From: Portulaca oleracea | Taxonomy: Eukaryota; Streptophyta; Magnoliopsida; Caryophyllales; Portulacaceae | Assembly (NCBI GenBank): GCA_029582165.1 | Contig: CM055870.1 | Coordinates: 11,421,832-11,485,831, forward strand | Reading direction: 5' to 3' | Length of the DNA stretch: 64,000 nucleotides | In this document: positions 25,093 to 36,925 of the stretch, piece by piece | How the letters are laid out: each line of letters starts with the position of its first letter | Numbering within the stretch: the first letter of the stretch is position 1 | The notes under the pieces: model-generated | Database searches by the model: none | What the model was told of the DNA's origin: nothing | Seen by the model: the letters and a program-made list of their open reading frames with translations, nothing else | Position numbers and translations under genes: made by a program

Positions 25093-25298
25093 AGCGATCT
25101 AAATAATATATTAAAAGTTGAGTACACTCAATGTATGAGTGATATGTGGCTTGTCACATAAGATTTCAAGTAGGATAGGAGACTATAATTAACAATGACA
25201 ACAACAAAATGAAGTATAAAATGTAAATTTCAATTTTTTTAATGAAATGTAAGTAGATTACATCAAGTGTTCCTTCTCCCAAGACAGTAGCTTGATAC

Positions 25299-25381
25299 GA
25301 TTAAAAATGATAGTAAGTATTAGTTTTATAAAAATGAAGACACTTAAACAGTGTCTTGGGGCAAGACACATATCATCACCC
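25299..25381 (-). repeat. GGGTGATGAT MITE, partial copy
   Basis: The inverse of this stretch matches the first about 80 bp of the element at 24564, ending ATCATCACCC. The rest of the element is missing. Together with copy 1, the two GGGTGATGAT ends face outward about 0.8 kb apart. Confidence 0.65.
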
Positions 25382-27308
25382 CTCAAAATTATCCCCCTTA
25401 TTTTAGATATTATCTCACATGAAATATGTAATTTCAAATGTTAGCACTTTTTTTCTTTTGTTTTATTTTGGTAAACTTGGCATAAAATTTTTTGGGTGTT
25501 CACTCTACTCGAATTTTGAGAGATATCTAACAGTGATTGTCGTTGGCTTAAAAGCCGATGTTAAACTCTAAGGTGTTTAATTTCTTAGAACATGTTATCC
25601 TTCCATTTATTATAATCAATGTCAAACCAATCAGGAGCACTTGGAGGATTTGTAATTTGGAACTACACTAGAAAATGTTTATCTTGACACCGTTGCTTGT
25701 GTGGGGGCATATGGATATTTCATACCGTTTGGTGGAAACTACCAAAATTTAACATATTTATTCCCTAATAATTAATTGTTACTGTAACATTTTGTTGACC
25801 TCATCACAATAGATTAAATTAACACGATTCCTAAATTAAATTTCACATTTTTCATTAATCAAATGATCACAAACTTCCTTTCCTAAAAGCTCCTGTCTTC
25901 TTCAAATGGGCATGGACAAATTATGTAGTTAACCTGAATTGCTACAATGAAAAGTAAAATTGAAGTAGTGAATCACTAATCATAACTTAACAACGAAGTT
26001 ATTTTAAGAGATATATAGAGCCCCACAAATTTTCATGTTTTGTGACTTGTGATGACTTGTGACTACACTATGCATATGAAAATAAAGAACAAATCGTAAT
26101 TGGTATGCTTTTGCAATATATATGTCTCACCACACTCATAATTGCAAGTCCTAAACAGATGAGATCCCAAGCACCTTTTCGTATTTAAAGGCAAAAGCAT
26201 TATTATCATTATTATGAAAAGAAAAAGCAAAAAGCTCTCTAGCAACAAAAAGACCAAATCCCATTTGTAAGTCCCTCCATAGCTCCACTCCACTACACTT
26301 CTATTTGAATATTCATATTATATATCTGAAAGCAGCAAAAATCCAACAAAAAAATAATAATAATAACTAGTTAATCATCTTAAGCAATAATAAATTCGGA
26401 AAAAGAAAATTATTATCAAACACTCTACCCGAAATGATGGGTTTAGTTTGTATTAAGCATGTACGTTGGTGCAAACGAGCTTTGCTTTCCTAGGTTCGGG
26501 CTCGATTCGGTTAGAAAAAGCCGAGCTTTTAAATTTAAGGGTCGGACTCGGTTTATATATCTTGCTTGAGCTCGACTCGACTTGGTTCATCCGTCTTGGC
26601 CGAGTTTTAACTGAATCGACTCTAAGTTACATGCAAACCGACTCGATTCAATTACAACATTACATATATATATATACATAAGAATGTGTAAGCTAACCAT
26701 CCAAAAACATTAAATAAAGCTTAAAATATAATGTAGTCGAGAAACTCTTTTCTTCACCAACTAGGGCAATTGTTGTTAAGTTGAGATAAGACTGTACTCA
26801 TTTTAATTTTCACTTTTTTTATAATGTTTGTATTGACAGTATCATACTATTATCAAAAAATCAAACACAGTCTCTAATAGGCCGGATAATTTAAATTTAC
26901 TAGATATATATGAATACATACCAAACTATATATATTCATACTAGTCTATATTAAGCAACAAGTAAGGCTAATAAAACAGCAATTAGACATGAACGTTTCC
27001 ACACCCACATAAGAATTAAAAACTATTTGGTGAGTTGGTGTTAATTATGTTTGATTAAGAGCGTATAACATTCTAATCTTTGCCACTTTTACGTGGTAAT
27101 CATATTCACACTAAACTCGATCATATAAAGTAAGATTGGTGCTATACAATGAAGTTCATTTAATTTTCCACTATTAGCAATTTCTTATCAAGATGTATTA
27201 TGATTAAGTGCCTGCAAACTGTACTTCAACGCGTAAAGCAGTACTAATTTGACAAATGCAAACAAAAAGCTACCTAAGAAGAAGAAACACCACATTTTTT
27301 TCCCTTCA
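25382..27308. other. Intergenic, AT-rich; right end is PDLP promoter
   Basis: No gene recognised. 26460-26645 has GGCTCGA/GACTCGA-type motifs like those at 17755-18960, probably a hAT-derived relic. The last several hundred bases should contain the PDLP promoter. Confidence 0.35.
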
Positions 27309-27314
27309 TATATA
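27309..27314 (+). promoter_or_regulatory. TATA box of the PDLP gene
   Basis: TATATA followed by a CT/CA-rich leader, about 240 bp before the PDLP start codon. This would put transcription start near 27340 and give a 5' UTR of roughly 215 nt. Position-based inference. Confidence 0.45.
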
Positions 27315-27556
27315 GTTTCATACCATTCAAAACAGCAAAGACAAATAAAGCTAAGCAAAGCAAAACAAACCCAGAAAAGAACAACCCAGAGTCACACACA
27401 CACTCACACCTTTAACTACTTTATTTTTCTTATCAACCCTCTTTTTTGAACAATGAATTATGAATACCTTCCAAAACCCACTTCTCCCCCTTAAATTCAG
27501 AACAACCCACATCAAAATTTCTCTCCCAAACCCGAACCCAAACCCGGATTCACCAA

Positions 27557-30500
27557 ATGGGCACCCGAATCATCATCTTCGTCTTCTTCTTCCTCTGTTC
27601 CATGTCCTGTGGCTTAGAATACACAGACTTAGTCTACAGAGGTTGTGCAGACCAGAACTTCGAAGACCCATCAGGGTCATACGCCAGGACCCTTAGAAAC
27701 CTGTTCGATTCGCTCATTTCGCAGTCTGCAAAGACAAACTTCAGCAAGACAACGGCCACCGGAGACAACGACAAAGGGTCGTTTTTCGGGCTGTATCAAT
27801 GCAGGGGAGACCTGAGCAGCGTCGACTGCGAAAACTGCGTGTCTGAGTTTCCTAAGCTGGCTAGGAAGCTATGCGGAGATGCCTTGGCTGCTAGAGTACA
27901 GCTCGTTGGGTGTTACATGAGGTACTACGAGATTGTGGGGTTCAAACAGGTAATCCTATCACCATCATATCGCATCCTATACAAATGGACAACAATCATA
28001 TAACTTCAAATTTATGACACTAGTCATGTGTTCATACTTCATACTGGTATATACTACTTAAAAGTCTTGAACTTGAATAACCTATAATCTGTCTTTTTTA
28101 ATGATTTTGTATGTTTCATAATTATATATATTTATCAATTATAATTATAAAGGTACGTATAGAATTAGAGAATGTATAATTTGTGCTTAATGCTATATTT
28201 ATAAAAAAAAATATAAAATGAAAAATGATTTTCATATAATCTATGTACAGTAACAACCATCAAAAATAAGAAAGCATGCTTTGCAAACAATTTAAATAGG
28301 GAAATTAGAAAAAAAAATGATCCAAATTTTGGGTATTGGAAAAAAACAATTCGAACTTACAATTTTGCTATGGATGAACTGAACTTTAACCTTTATTATT
28401 TTTATAGTATCTACCGTCTAGTTAAACTCGTTTGAAAAATGACGTGGTGGTGACGATATTATATGTGAAACTTTTTGCAGCTCAAAAAAAAGTTGAAAGT
28501 ATCCTCCGTGTGTAATATCGTCACCACCACGTCATTTTTCGGATTAGTTTAATTAGGTGGTGGATGCCAAAAATAATAGAGTTTAAAGTTGAGTTGATCC
28601 ATAACAAAGTTGTATATAAGTTCGGATTATTTTTTTCAAATACCCCAAAATTTGGATTATTTTTTCCAATTTCCCATTTAAATAATGTTATATGGTACAT
28701 TGTCGACTTGTCGAGTATCTAGCTAACAAGGTCCATATAGGTATTAAATTTTATAAAAATAATTCATCAATATGTATTATAAAATTCATCGTAAGTTTAT
28801 CAATATTGTTACAAAATTCATCAATATTTTTTCAATAAATTCATCATATAAAAAATTGGCTTATTTTAATGCATTTGGTGGACCTAAGTCCACCACGATG
28901 TACGGTATAATTTCCGGTCGTGAATATAAGTTCGTTGTATACTGGTGTGTGTAGGTTTCGAGCACGGAGGAGCTGTACAAGTACTGCAAGCGGACCCAGG
29001 CGGGGGATCCAGGGTTCGACGCAAAGAGGGACGGTGCGTTCGAGGAGGTCGAAACAGGGGTGGCGAGCGGGAATGGGTTCTACGCGGCGAGCTATGGGTC
29101 GGTGTACGCGATGGGACAGTGTGAGGGGGACTTGGAGGGTGGGGAATGTGGGGAGTGTGTAAAGACTGCTTTGGAAAGAGTAAAGGATGAGTGTGGGGAA
29201 GCTATGCAAGGACAAGTCTATTTGAACCAGTGTTATGTTAGCTATAGTTATTACCCTAATGGTGTTGGTGGTTCTGATCAGAACAAGGCTACTGCTTCAC
29301 CAGGTAATTCTTCTCCACTCTCTATTTGTGTTTGTTTCTTTTACTGACCATAGAAAGTTGTGGGGTATATCTAACAACATAGTGAAATATTATTCCTTGT
29401 TTGATTGATGGGACTACACATAATTTTGAGAATCATGTTGTTAACTAGGTTAAATTTGAGTATATTTGTACTCCCTCCTTATGATTCTATCAGTCATTTA
29501 AAACTTAAAACTACGTGTTAGTCAGATTTTAAAAATTTTTGATAATTGATTTTTTAATATATATAGTGTTATAGTATACGAAATTATTATTATGAGACTT
29601 GTAATGAGAAATATTATTGTACAATTATAATGTTGTAATTTCTTCATAAGAGATTATATGTGAATTTGTTAGTTAAAGTAGGACATTAAAAACTGTAAAA
29701 AAAAAAAAATTAATATGTGAGTTATGATTGATAAAATAGAAATGAGGGAGCATCTCTGAGGAAATTAGTGAGTTTTTACTGTTTAGGTATTTTTTTTAGG
29801 TCGCAGTGAATTTATAGTACTATTAAAGATGATGTTGGAATAATCTTTTATGCCAAGTAATTAGTTGCAAGACAACAATGAGAAAATTCCTTCCTTTGAG
29901 TAAAGGCAAGAATGAGTATCATAACCTAATATTTTTCTGATTCTTATAATCTATAACTTTTCTTATATTAATCTTTTCTATTCTTACTAACACTTAAATA
30001 AGAAGTTTCGCCACACATATTAAAAATCCTTTAATAAAGAAATTTACCGGTATAATCTTAGTCCACGAAAAACTGGTAAGAATTGAATTATACCCTCGAG
30101 GGTATAAGAAGTTTCCGACGGATGAGTTTCCTAAAAAGAAGGTGTACCTTTATGATATAAATAGACCTTTCAATCTCTTTAAACCACACTTAATCATATA
30201 CCTAGAGTGTTGCATTACTCCTAAAAAAAATACTTTACTACATAATTTCTTTAGAATTTACAATAATTCCCGATGTTTGCTTAATGGGGTCAGAAGTTCA
30301 AACTTAATTATTATTCAAAGCCTATAAATTAAATACCGAAATCATTATAAAGGTTAATTTACATATCTATTACTCCCTCCTTCCCATATTATTTGTCTCT
30401 TTAGAATAATTTACAAAACCAAGAAAACCTCCAATGTACATTGATTTGCATTCTTGGAAATGAGAAAATGGTCAGTAAAAGAAAAAAGTTGAAAAAAAAA

Positions 30501-31761
30501 TGTATTTAATAAGGTTAATTTGATAAATTAGTACTACCTCCGTCCCTTTTTGAGTGTCAAGTTAACTAATTTTATAAGTTCAATGTCCCTAGAAAATTGA
30601 GTAAAAAAATTACACTTGGACAAGTATACCCCTTCCAATTAGCAATGACATTTCACATTTTAAGTAATATTTAGATTTCTAAAGCATCATTAATATGGGT
30701 AACATAGGTTTTTAATCATTGAAATTGTAAAATTGACAAATAAAAAGGGACAAGGTAGTTAGAAAATTTGACACTCATTTAGAGACGGAGGTAGTAATTA
30801 ATTGTTATTGGAATGGTAAGATGACAGATATTATAAAAAAAAATTAGTTGAAGTGACAGATAATATGAAAATGATGAAGAATTAATTATTAATTTAATGA
30901 AACAAGAAATGCTAGGATCGAAATTTATAGAAGATTGAATGTTTAATATCGATGTATAGACAACATTGCATGTTTCATGGGAGTAATTTGTCCACTGGGA
31001 TTCATAATATTGGATATTATTTTAGCACTCTAAGATATTCATGTTACATGTTTTAAGGTTCTTTTAATAACTTTTCAGTTATTTCAATTTGGTTGTGGGA
31101 CATCAATACTGGAATGTGCTATGTGTATTGTTTAGAGTAAAGTGCTATTAAACTATAGAATATTCATCTGATTTTGGATTAGGTTTTGTGGCTCATTATA
31201 TACTAATTTCTCCCCCTTAAAATACATTAAAGAAAAAAGATGAGTCAATATAATGATAAGTATTGATCATTATGACTCATTCTCCATAAAAAAATTTTTA
31301 AAAAGTTACAAACTTTTGTAGTTTTTTCTGCAAATTAGTTCAAAATTGTCCTATTTCTTTGTTTCTTCATGTAGTAAAGTTATTTACATTAATATTTGAG
31401 GCAAAAAAGGACTTGAAAGCATATAAAAAGGGTCTAAATCAAGATATATTTGATTTGTAAATATGAAATTAAAGTGACAAGATGTCGTACCCCTCTTGTG
31501 TCCCTTTCTTACACACTGATAACACCAACAGGTGGTCCAAATAATAAGAAATAAATGTTGAAAATTGTCAAAATTATTTGTCCTAGAGATTTAATTAAAT
31601 TTTATGCAGGGCCAAAGCATAATACAGCAAAGACAGTAGCCATTGTGGTGGGAGCAACAGCAGCTGTAGGTTTTGGGGCTGTCCTACTGCTATTCACTAG
31701 GTCTGTACTCAAGAAAAGACATACTAGTACACCAAAATATTATTATGAATATGGAGGGTAA
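27557..31761 (+). CDS. PDLP: Plasmodesmata-located protein (double DUF26)
   Basis: Type I membrane protein of the cysteine-rich receptor-like secretory group; PDLPs sit at plasmodesmata and influence callose and cell-to-cell movement. Exons 27557-27949, 28955-29303 and 31610-31761 give 297 aa, typical for the family. A hydrophobic signal peptide covers about residues 1-19. Two DUF26 domains follow, each with C-X8-C-X2-C: CRGDLSSVDCENC and CEGDLEGGECGEC. Exon 3 encodes a single membrane span (about 256-278, TVAIVVGATAAVGFG and on) and a short basic tail without kinase, which separates PDLPs from DUF26 receptor kinases. The start at 27557 is the first that gives a signal peptide; the ATG at 27460 is in another frame. 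Intron 1 carries a Mutator-like MITE and intron 2 carries three Stowaway-type MITEs. An earlier exon 3 acceptor at 31530-31531 would give a soluble form. Confidence 0.92.
28299..28675. mobile_element. Mutator-like foldback MITE in PDLP intron 1
   Basis: 377 bp; starts GGGAAATTAGAAAAA, ends with the inverse of GGGAAATTGGAAAAA, with imperfect inverted arms of over 100 bp. The 9 bp duplication ATTTAAATA is perfect (28290-28298 and 28676-28684). The termini match the element at 21625. Confidence 0.9.
29471..29750. mobile_element. Stowaway-type MITE in PDLP intron 2
   Basis: Starts CTCCCTCCTTATGATTCTAT after TA and ends with the inverse of CTCCCTCATTTCTATTTTAT. The right flank reads CA rather than TA, so this is an older, diverged copy. 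Confidence 0.65.
30373..30880. mobile_element. Stowaway-type MITE interrupted by a second one
   Basis: Left end after TA: CTCCCTCCTTCCCATATTAT. The right end is a degraded inverse (GACAGATAATATGAAAATGA). The complete MITE at 30534-30794 sits inside, so this one is older. Right border approximate. Confidence 0.55.
30534..30794. mobile_element. Stowaway-type MITE, nested
   Basis: 261 bp between TA dinucleotides. Ends CTACCTCCGTCCCTTTTTGA and the inverse of CTACCTCCGTCTCTAAATGA, then GTGTCAA at both ends. Tc1/mariner-type MITE. Confidence 0.88.
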
Positions 31762-32089
31762 TGCACATACCATTATAATTTGTATGTTTATTTTGTTGTT
31801 TTGTTTAGTTAATTTTCACTCTGTATATGTCTTACAGTTTTGTAGTAACTCTAGTCTGTAATGAATAGGAGAATTGGGATACTATATAGGATATGTGATT
31901 GAATTGTAATTAGTTATTTCTTCTGATTTTTCAATAAGATGTGTAATATACATGCTAATAAGATGTGGTTTTGAATCACTTATTGGTATGAGTTTCAATC
32001 TAGCTTATTATGTCATGTAAGAAACCAGCCTCACACAGTCCCTTCCACTGTAGAACCCATGAAACCCCCAGCCCTTCGACTAGACCCCT
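31762..32089. other. PDLP 3' UTR and short spacer
   Basis: Follows the PDLP stop; AATAAGA-like signals near 31930 and 31950 may serve polyadenylation. Nothing else seen. Confidence 0.4.
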
Positions 32090-33550
32090 TAAGGGTGAGC
32101 AACACTGGGTACCCATCTAAAATTTAAGGATTCAGTCTCAGATTCATATACTGCTGGATCTTGATTGTAGGATCCAATCTTAAGTCCATTTCAAATTGGA
32201 TCCTAAAATCAAGATCCAGTCCCGGATCCACCGGGAATGGATCTGGATCCAGGTGCCCAGTTGGAAAACACACTATCACTGTCCAAATTTTTATCTAGAG
32301 ATTTCAATAACATTTATCCACTCACCCACTACTTTCAATGAAAGTTTTATACCAGGTCTGTGTATGTGTAGATGATTGAGATTTGAGAGGTAAAAGGCAG
32401 TAACGTGAGGATTGAGAGGTTTGAAGGATAAGAAGGTTTGTGGCAGTGAGGAATGAGGATTGAAGGAGCAGGTGAACAGTGGCTTAATTTAGAATCTAAA
32501 TTAGGGTTTATCAGCACATGTACTTGGAAGTTGGAACATGGATATAAGAGTGATCTCTAGCTGATTAAATAGTAGTCTTCGCTTAATATTATGACCTAAA
32601 ATTAGGGGTGTTCATTGGGTCAAACCCGGACTAACCTGGACCAGACCGGAACCCGAAATAGCTAAAACTTTGGACCAAAGACCATACCAGAAACAACTGG
32701 TCCCAACCCAGACCAACCCAAATCGGTTTGGACTAGCTGAGATGTTTTTAAAAATTTTCTATTCAAATTTGTAAAATGATTGATTAGTTAATCAAATAAT
32801 GTATGTCATTTTGTTAGAAACTACATTTTATTTTTGTATTGTAAGTTATTGTTTATTGAGTTATGGTGGGAAATTTTAGAAAGTAATGAATTATATAAAT
32901 TTAAATGATATAATAATATGGTAGAATACATAACAATATGACTAAATTTGTAGTCACACACAAATATATACAAAGACAAAGTTGGCTAAAATTTAATTAC
33001 CATTTACGTGAATTTATACAAAGTTAAAATAGGATGAATATATGTCAAAATATTTTTCTTTCTAATTTTTAGGGGAGGGGTCGTTGAATTAAGATATAAT
33101 ATTTTTTTAGGTGATAATATTTTGATATGCGTGATTAGCGCCTACAATATCATGAATATTTTTTTTTTGAATAAATTTAAATTTTATAATAATTGGATTT
33201 CCGGTCCGGGTTTGGCTTTTTTCAAATTTAGATTGACCCAGACCGAAACCCAGAAACATAAAAACTTGGACCGTTGACCGGACTGGTTACCATTCGGTCC
33301 GGGTTTGGTCCGAGTTTTTAGTCCGATTTTTTTGGGTCAACCGGTCCGGACCGAAATATGAACAGTCCTAATTATGACCTAAAATAGTTTTTGTATTAAA
33401 TAATTTAATGGATTCAAGACCGATTCTGGATCCTAATGCCAGGATCTAGACCCGGATCCATCTACAAGTGGATCCTAATTTTAGAATCTAGTCCCAGATC
33501 CAAATAACTAAGATCTGGATTCGGGTACCCGATTTTTTTGCTCACCCCTA
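32090..33550. mobile_element. GGATCC-array hAT-type element, copy 2
   Basis: Ends TAAGGGTGAGC and GCTCACCCCTA, with GGGTACCC inside each end and GGATCC-like units (GGATCC, AGATCC, GGATTC) in both subterminal regions, as in 22888-24400. The repeats are more mutated and the flanks AGACCCCT/GGCCCCAT only partly agree, so this copy is older. It is split by another hAT element at 32603-33370. Confidence 0.8.
32603..33370. mobile_element. TAGGGGTGTTC hAT-type element, nested
   Basis: Ends TAGGGGTGTTCA and TGAACAGTCCTA; subterminal regions rich in CCGG/GGACC motifs. A 15 bp direct repeat ATTATGACCTAAAAT flanks it (32588-32602 and 33371-33385), longer than the 8 bp expected for hAT. Non-coding. Confidence 0.82.
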
Positions 33551-33562
33551 GGCCCCATGAGT

Positions 33563-34552
33563 CGAGCAGAAGGAATAAGAAGAAGAAGTGGAGGGTGTGT
33601 AACACCCCAAAAATTCAAATATGAAAAAGTCAAACATTAAATTTTCAAGGCGTTACAGATGGTATCAGAGCCGAGGCACGACCGTGAGTTGCGCTAATGG
33701 ACAAGATATCCATGGGCACTCACCTAGCGGGGCAAAGATTCTGGAGTGGATTAAGGCACAACGAGGACGTTGTGCTCTTGAGTGGGGATGACTGTAATAT
33801 CCCGATATAAGGTTCAAGTGTAGCTTAAAAGGAATGAAACGACTACTTATATCAATAAGGCGCAACTTCTTGTATGGTAGCTCATCCGTTAAGAACTCCT
33901 CAGTTAAGCGTGCTTGAGATTTGAGTAGTCTCAAGATGGGTGATCTCCTGAAAAGTTTTTCCAGACAACGTATGAGCGAGGACGAAGCACGCTGGAAAGA
34001 CTCGCGGTGATTTGTGGGGCCAATTAACGATCCTTAAAGCAATTATCGGTAATGTCTGCCGCCCGAGAGGGGTCGGGGTATTACAGGGTGAGACCATTTA
34101 CTGTCTATGTGGCAAACCTCCCTCCCAATGTAGATAAACATGGTATAAAAGGAATCTTGCAAAAATCAGTGAAAGTAAGGAGCATCCATATTTAAATAAA
34201 AAAAGTGGCAGATGGGGTAGATATAGATTTGTTGAGTTCTCGAACTATGAAAATGTCAAAGAAATCATATCCATAATAAAAGAAACATAAAGGGCCATAG
34301 GTAAAAGTGAGTAATATATGGCAGGGAATTTTGAAAAACATAGGAGTAGAACATAAATGAGTGAGAAAAAACAAGGAGAGTGAAGAGAAGGAGGTCGAAG
34401 CAGCCCAAGAAGCAACAATAGAAAGTATCATAGGGGCAGAGAATGGTGACTTCTCGCCATGGCTTCAGAGAACAACTGTGTCTACATGGAACAATCAGAA
34501 AGAGAAACGCAGGATAAGAACTTTCCTTAAGTACAATTTGGAGGTGAGATAA
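33563..34552 (+). pseudogene. RRM coding relic, split by a TRIM
   Basis: When the TRIM and one GGGTG copy are left out, one frame continues across the junction: ESSRRNKKKWRV then RPFTVYVANLPPNVD, with RNP2-like VYVANL and, after a stop, RNP1-like GRYRFVEF. Several stops break it (for example just after VRSIHI and after IIKET). Similar RRM regions occur in ORF1 of plant LINEs and in SR-type proteins; I lean to a retroelement ORF1. It is not functional. Confidence 0.55.
33598..34085 (+). mobile_element. Cassandra-type TRIM with reduced 5' LTR
   Basis: Flanked by GGGTG on both sides (33593-33597 and 34086-34090). The 3' LTR (33793-34085, 293 bp) is clearly related to the solo LTR at 10156 and has a degraded 5S-like core (AGTTAAGCGTGCTTGAG, GATGGGTGATCTCCTG). 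The 5' LTR is only 60 bp (33598-33657); it keeps the TGTAACACCCC start and GGCGTTACA end, but its middle is unrelated and has no 5S part. Right after it is a primer-binding site TGGTATCAGAGCC (33660-33672), complementary to the 3' end of initiator methionine tRNA, and a short non-coding interior with a purine tract (GTGGGGATGA) before the 3' LTR. Confidence 0.88.
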
Positions 34553-34588
34553 AAGTCCCTAACTTGAGCCTCAAGAAAAGCCTAATAG

Positions 34589-35474
34589 TGTTGGGTTATA
34601 GGGGGTCCCCGAGCCCAAATCTAATATGGGTCCAAAGGGTGGTAGGCTCAATATAATTGGGTCCACCCGACTAGGGCCGGAAGAAGTCCTAACACTTAGG
34701 GCTTCACCTAATCTCCCCTAACCAAAAACAATAAATAACAGGAAAGAAAACAGATAGCAGAGGTTAAGCTATTTACCTGGCAGTATCTCGAATAGATAAG
34801 CCTCGGTTGGCCTTCAACTCTTGAACGCGCCACTCCGAACCCCGAGTGGGAAGTTTGCAAAATAGAAGACCTCACAGCTATCCACACAGCACTTGAGACA
34901 TCGGCTGCTAGACTGCCCGAACTCGATCCAATCGAGACCAGATGAGTATGTGAACCGTATCAAATACGACCTATCTTTCCTACTCCAGGACCTCGAAGAA
35001 TCATCCTCGTCATCTTAAACCGGAAGCTTTCTCATAGAAAGGTCTCCCAATTTCCCGAAATCTCCAAATGGAGATTATCCGAAGGGGCCTCAGGCGATGG
35101 AAAGACAATCTTTGGCATCCCATGGGTCATATATATATAGGGGAGAGAAAGAGGGAGGAAGATGTCCTCCATCGATGTGGGACGCGCGCCTGGGGTTCAC
35201 CACGAGCCGTTGTAACCCACCATAGGCTGTGGTAAGCCACGGAACTAATTCTACTGCTCACAGACCCACCACGAATTGTGGTGATCTTGCCACCATCCGT
35301 GGTGGCTCTGTTTTCTCCAAAACGGGCCTTGCGCTTCCCCCGGTTCAATCCCGTATTGTCCCGAACCTTTTTCCACATACACATTCCCTTCAAGTCCCTG
35401 ACTTGAGCCTATGGGACCAAGTAACTCGGTTGTGATCAAACCTATTCGATCACTGATTAAGGGAACTTCTAACA
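34589..35474 (+). mobile_element. Possible solo LTR
   Basis: Begins TGTTGGGTTATAG and ends TTCTAACA, with a TATA-like stretch (CATATATATATAGGGG near 35130) followed by an open leader, all fitting an LTR. No duplication is readable at the flanks and no partner LTR or coding region is nearby, so this is tentative. Confidence 0.3.
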
Positions 35475-35523
35475 AACCGAATTACCTTGGCTAGAGTGCT
35501 ACGATGAAATTGAACATTATCGG

Positions 35524-36146
35524 TAGGGGTGTTCACAGTGCGGTTTGGTGCGATGCCGGTTTCACGAAGCGGTGCACCGGCCGAAACGGTTTTTCAAAAT
35601 CATAAACCGGAACTGGAACACCCGGTTTTTTAAACCGGTGCACCGGATTTAACGATTCGGTGTCATCGGTTAACCGGAATCGCCTTTAGTTCTATCAAAA
35701 TTAAAAAATCATCATTCAATCAACCAAAAAAAATAAATTTTGGCTCAATTCCGATTTTTTTCGAGGCTGGACCTGCTGTGGTGCTGCCTGCTTTGAGAGT
35801 GAAAAAAAAAATCAAGAATCATAAGTCACGTTGCAATGCAATGAGAGTGAAAATCAAAATTGCAATGCAGTAAATATATGTACACACACTAATCAATTAA
35901 GTTGGAAGCATGAATTTGTTACTGTCGCTGCCCTAAAGTGTAGCTTGGTTGTTAACTACTTGAATAGTTAAATGTATTGTCCGTTCCAGTACATTGTCAT
36001 TCTTCTTATTAGTTTGATCTTTATGCTGCACATTCCAGTACTTGACTTGGGTAGCCACTAGCCACATTTTTTTTAAAGGGGCTGATTCTGTTGCAAATTT
36101 TAAAAAAATCAATTTTTTTTTTAATATCTGTGTAAATTTCTTTTAA

Positions 36147-36212
<66 letters not shown>

Positions 36213-36375
36213 CGGTGCGGTTACGGTTCTCCGCCGGTTTGAATACTCCAAACCGGAACCGCCTCGTTTAACACCCGATTTATCGATTCGTGCACGAAAA
36301 ACGGCGGCTCGGTTTTGCCGATTTCCGATTTTTGCGGCTTATGGTTGGTGGCGATTCGGTTTTTGAACAGTCCTA
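35524..36375. mobile_element. TAGGGGTGTTC hAT-type element
   Basis: 852 bp with ends TAGGGGTGTTCA and TGAACAGTCCTA and a perfect 8 bp duplication ATTATCGG (35516-35523 and 36376-36383). Subterminal regions are full of CCGG, CGGTT and CCGGTTT motifs. The interior holds a (TA)n run and no transposase. Same termini as 32603-33370. Confidence 0.92.
36149..36209. repeat. (TA)n microsatellite
   Basis: About 30 TA dinucleotides inside the hAT element at 35524. Confidence 0.95.
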
Positions 36376-36383
36376 ATTATCGG

Positions 36384-36916
36384 GACATTCCTAACCGGTA
36401 TTAGGGTTACGCACGGTTGGGCAAGGCAGGCGGCAGAGAGGGCGGACGTCAGCGGCGGCAAGGCCGTCGGAGGGTGGTGGTCGGCGTCGGGACAAAACGA
36501 CGACAACAACAATAGCGGCAGAATCGCCGCAAATGCGCGTCGTGGGTAGTCGCGGCGATTCGGTGGTTGCCAGGGTGGCGCTCGGTGGTCGCGGGTGTCC
36601 GGGAATCTACAGTGGTGGTCGGCGACGGCTGGGCAGCGATGGTGGTGGCGCACCGCGAGGAAGCTAGAGGGTGAGAGAGAAGAACGAGGGAGGAGGAATA
36701 GAGAGAGAAGGAGGGGGTGGTGGTTGGTGCGGTGGTTGTGACGGACCGTGTGGTGGCCGGAGACGGTGCCGGCGGTGGTTGGCGGCTGGCTGCAGGAGGT
36801 TGGTGGCCATGGGGAGCAGTTACACAGAGAGAATGAGGGAGATAGGGAGAGGTTTGGTTTTAGGGTTAATTAATGGTATTACTATTTAATTTAGTCAAAA
36901 CTAATTACTTAGCTTG
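36384..36916. other. GC-rich segment, no gene assigned
   Basis: Much richer in GGCGG/GGTGG motifs than its surroundings. Open frames on both strands are low complexity (runs of Gly, Arg, Pro, His) and lack a recognisable domain. It may be a CpG-rich relic of a gene or retroelement, but nothing supports a call. Confidence 0.3.
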
Positions 36917-36925
36917 GGGAGGAAG

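Noticed and set aside
36339..36889. GC-rich open frames on both strands
   Set aside because: Low-complexity products with no domain or splice partners.
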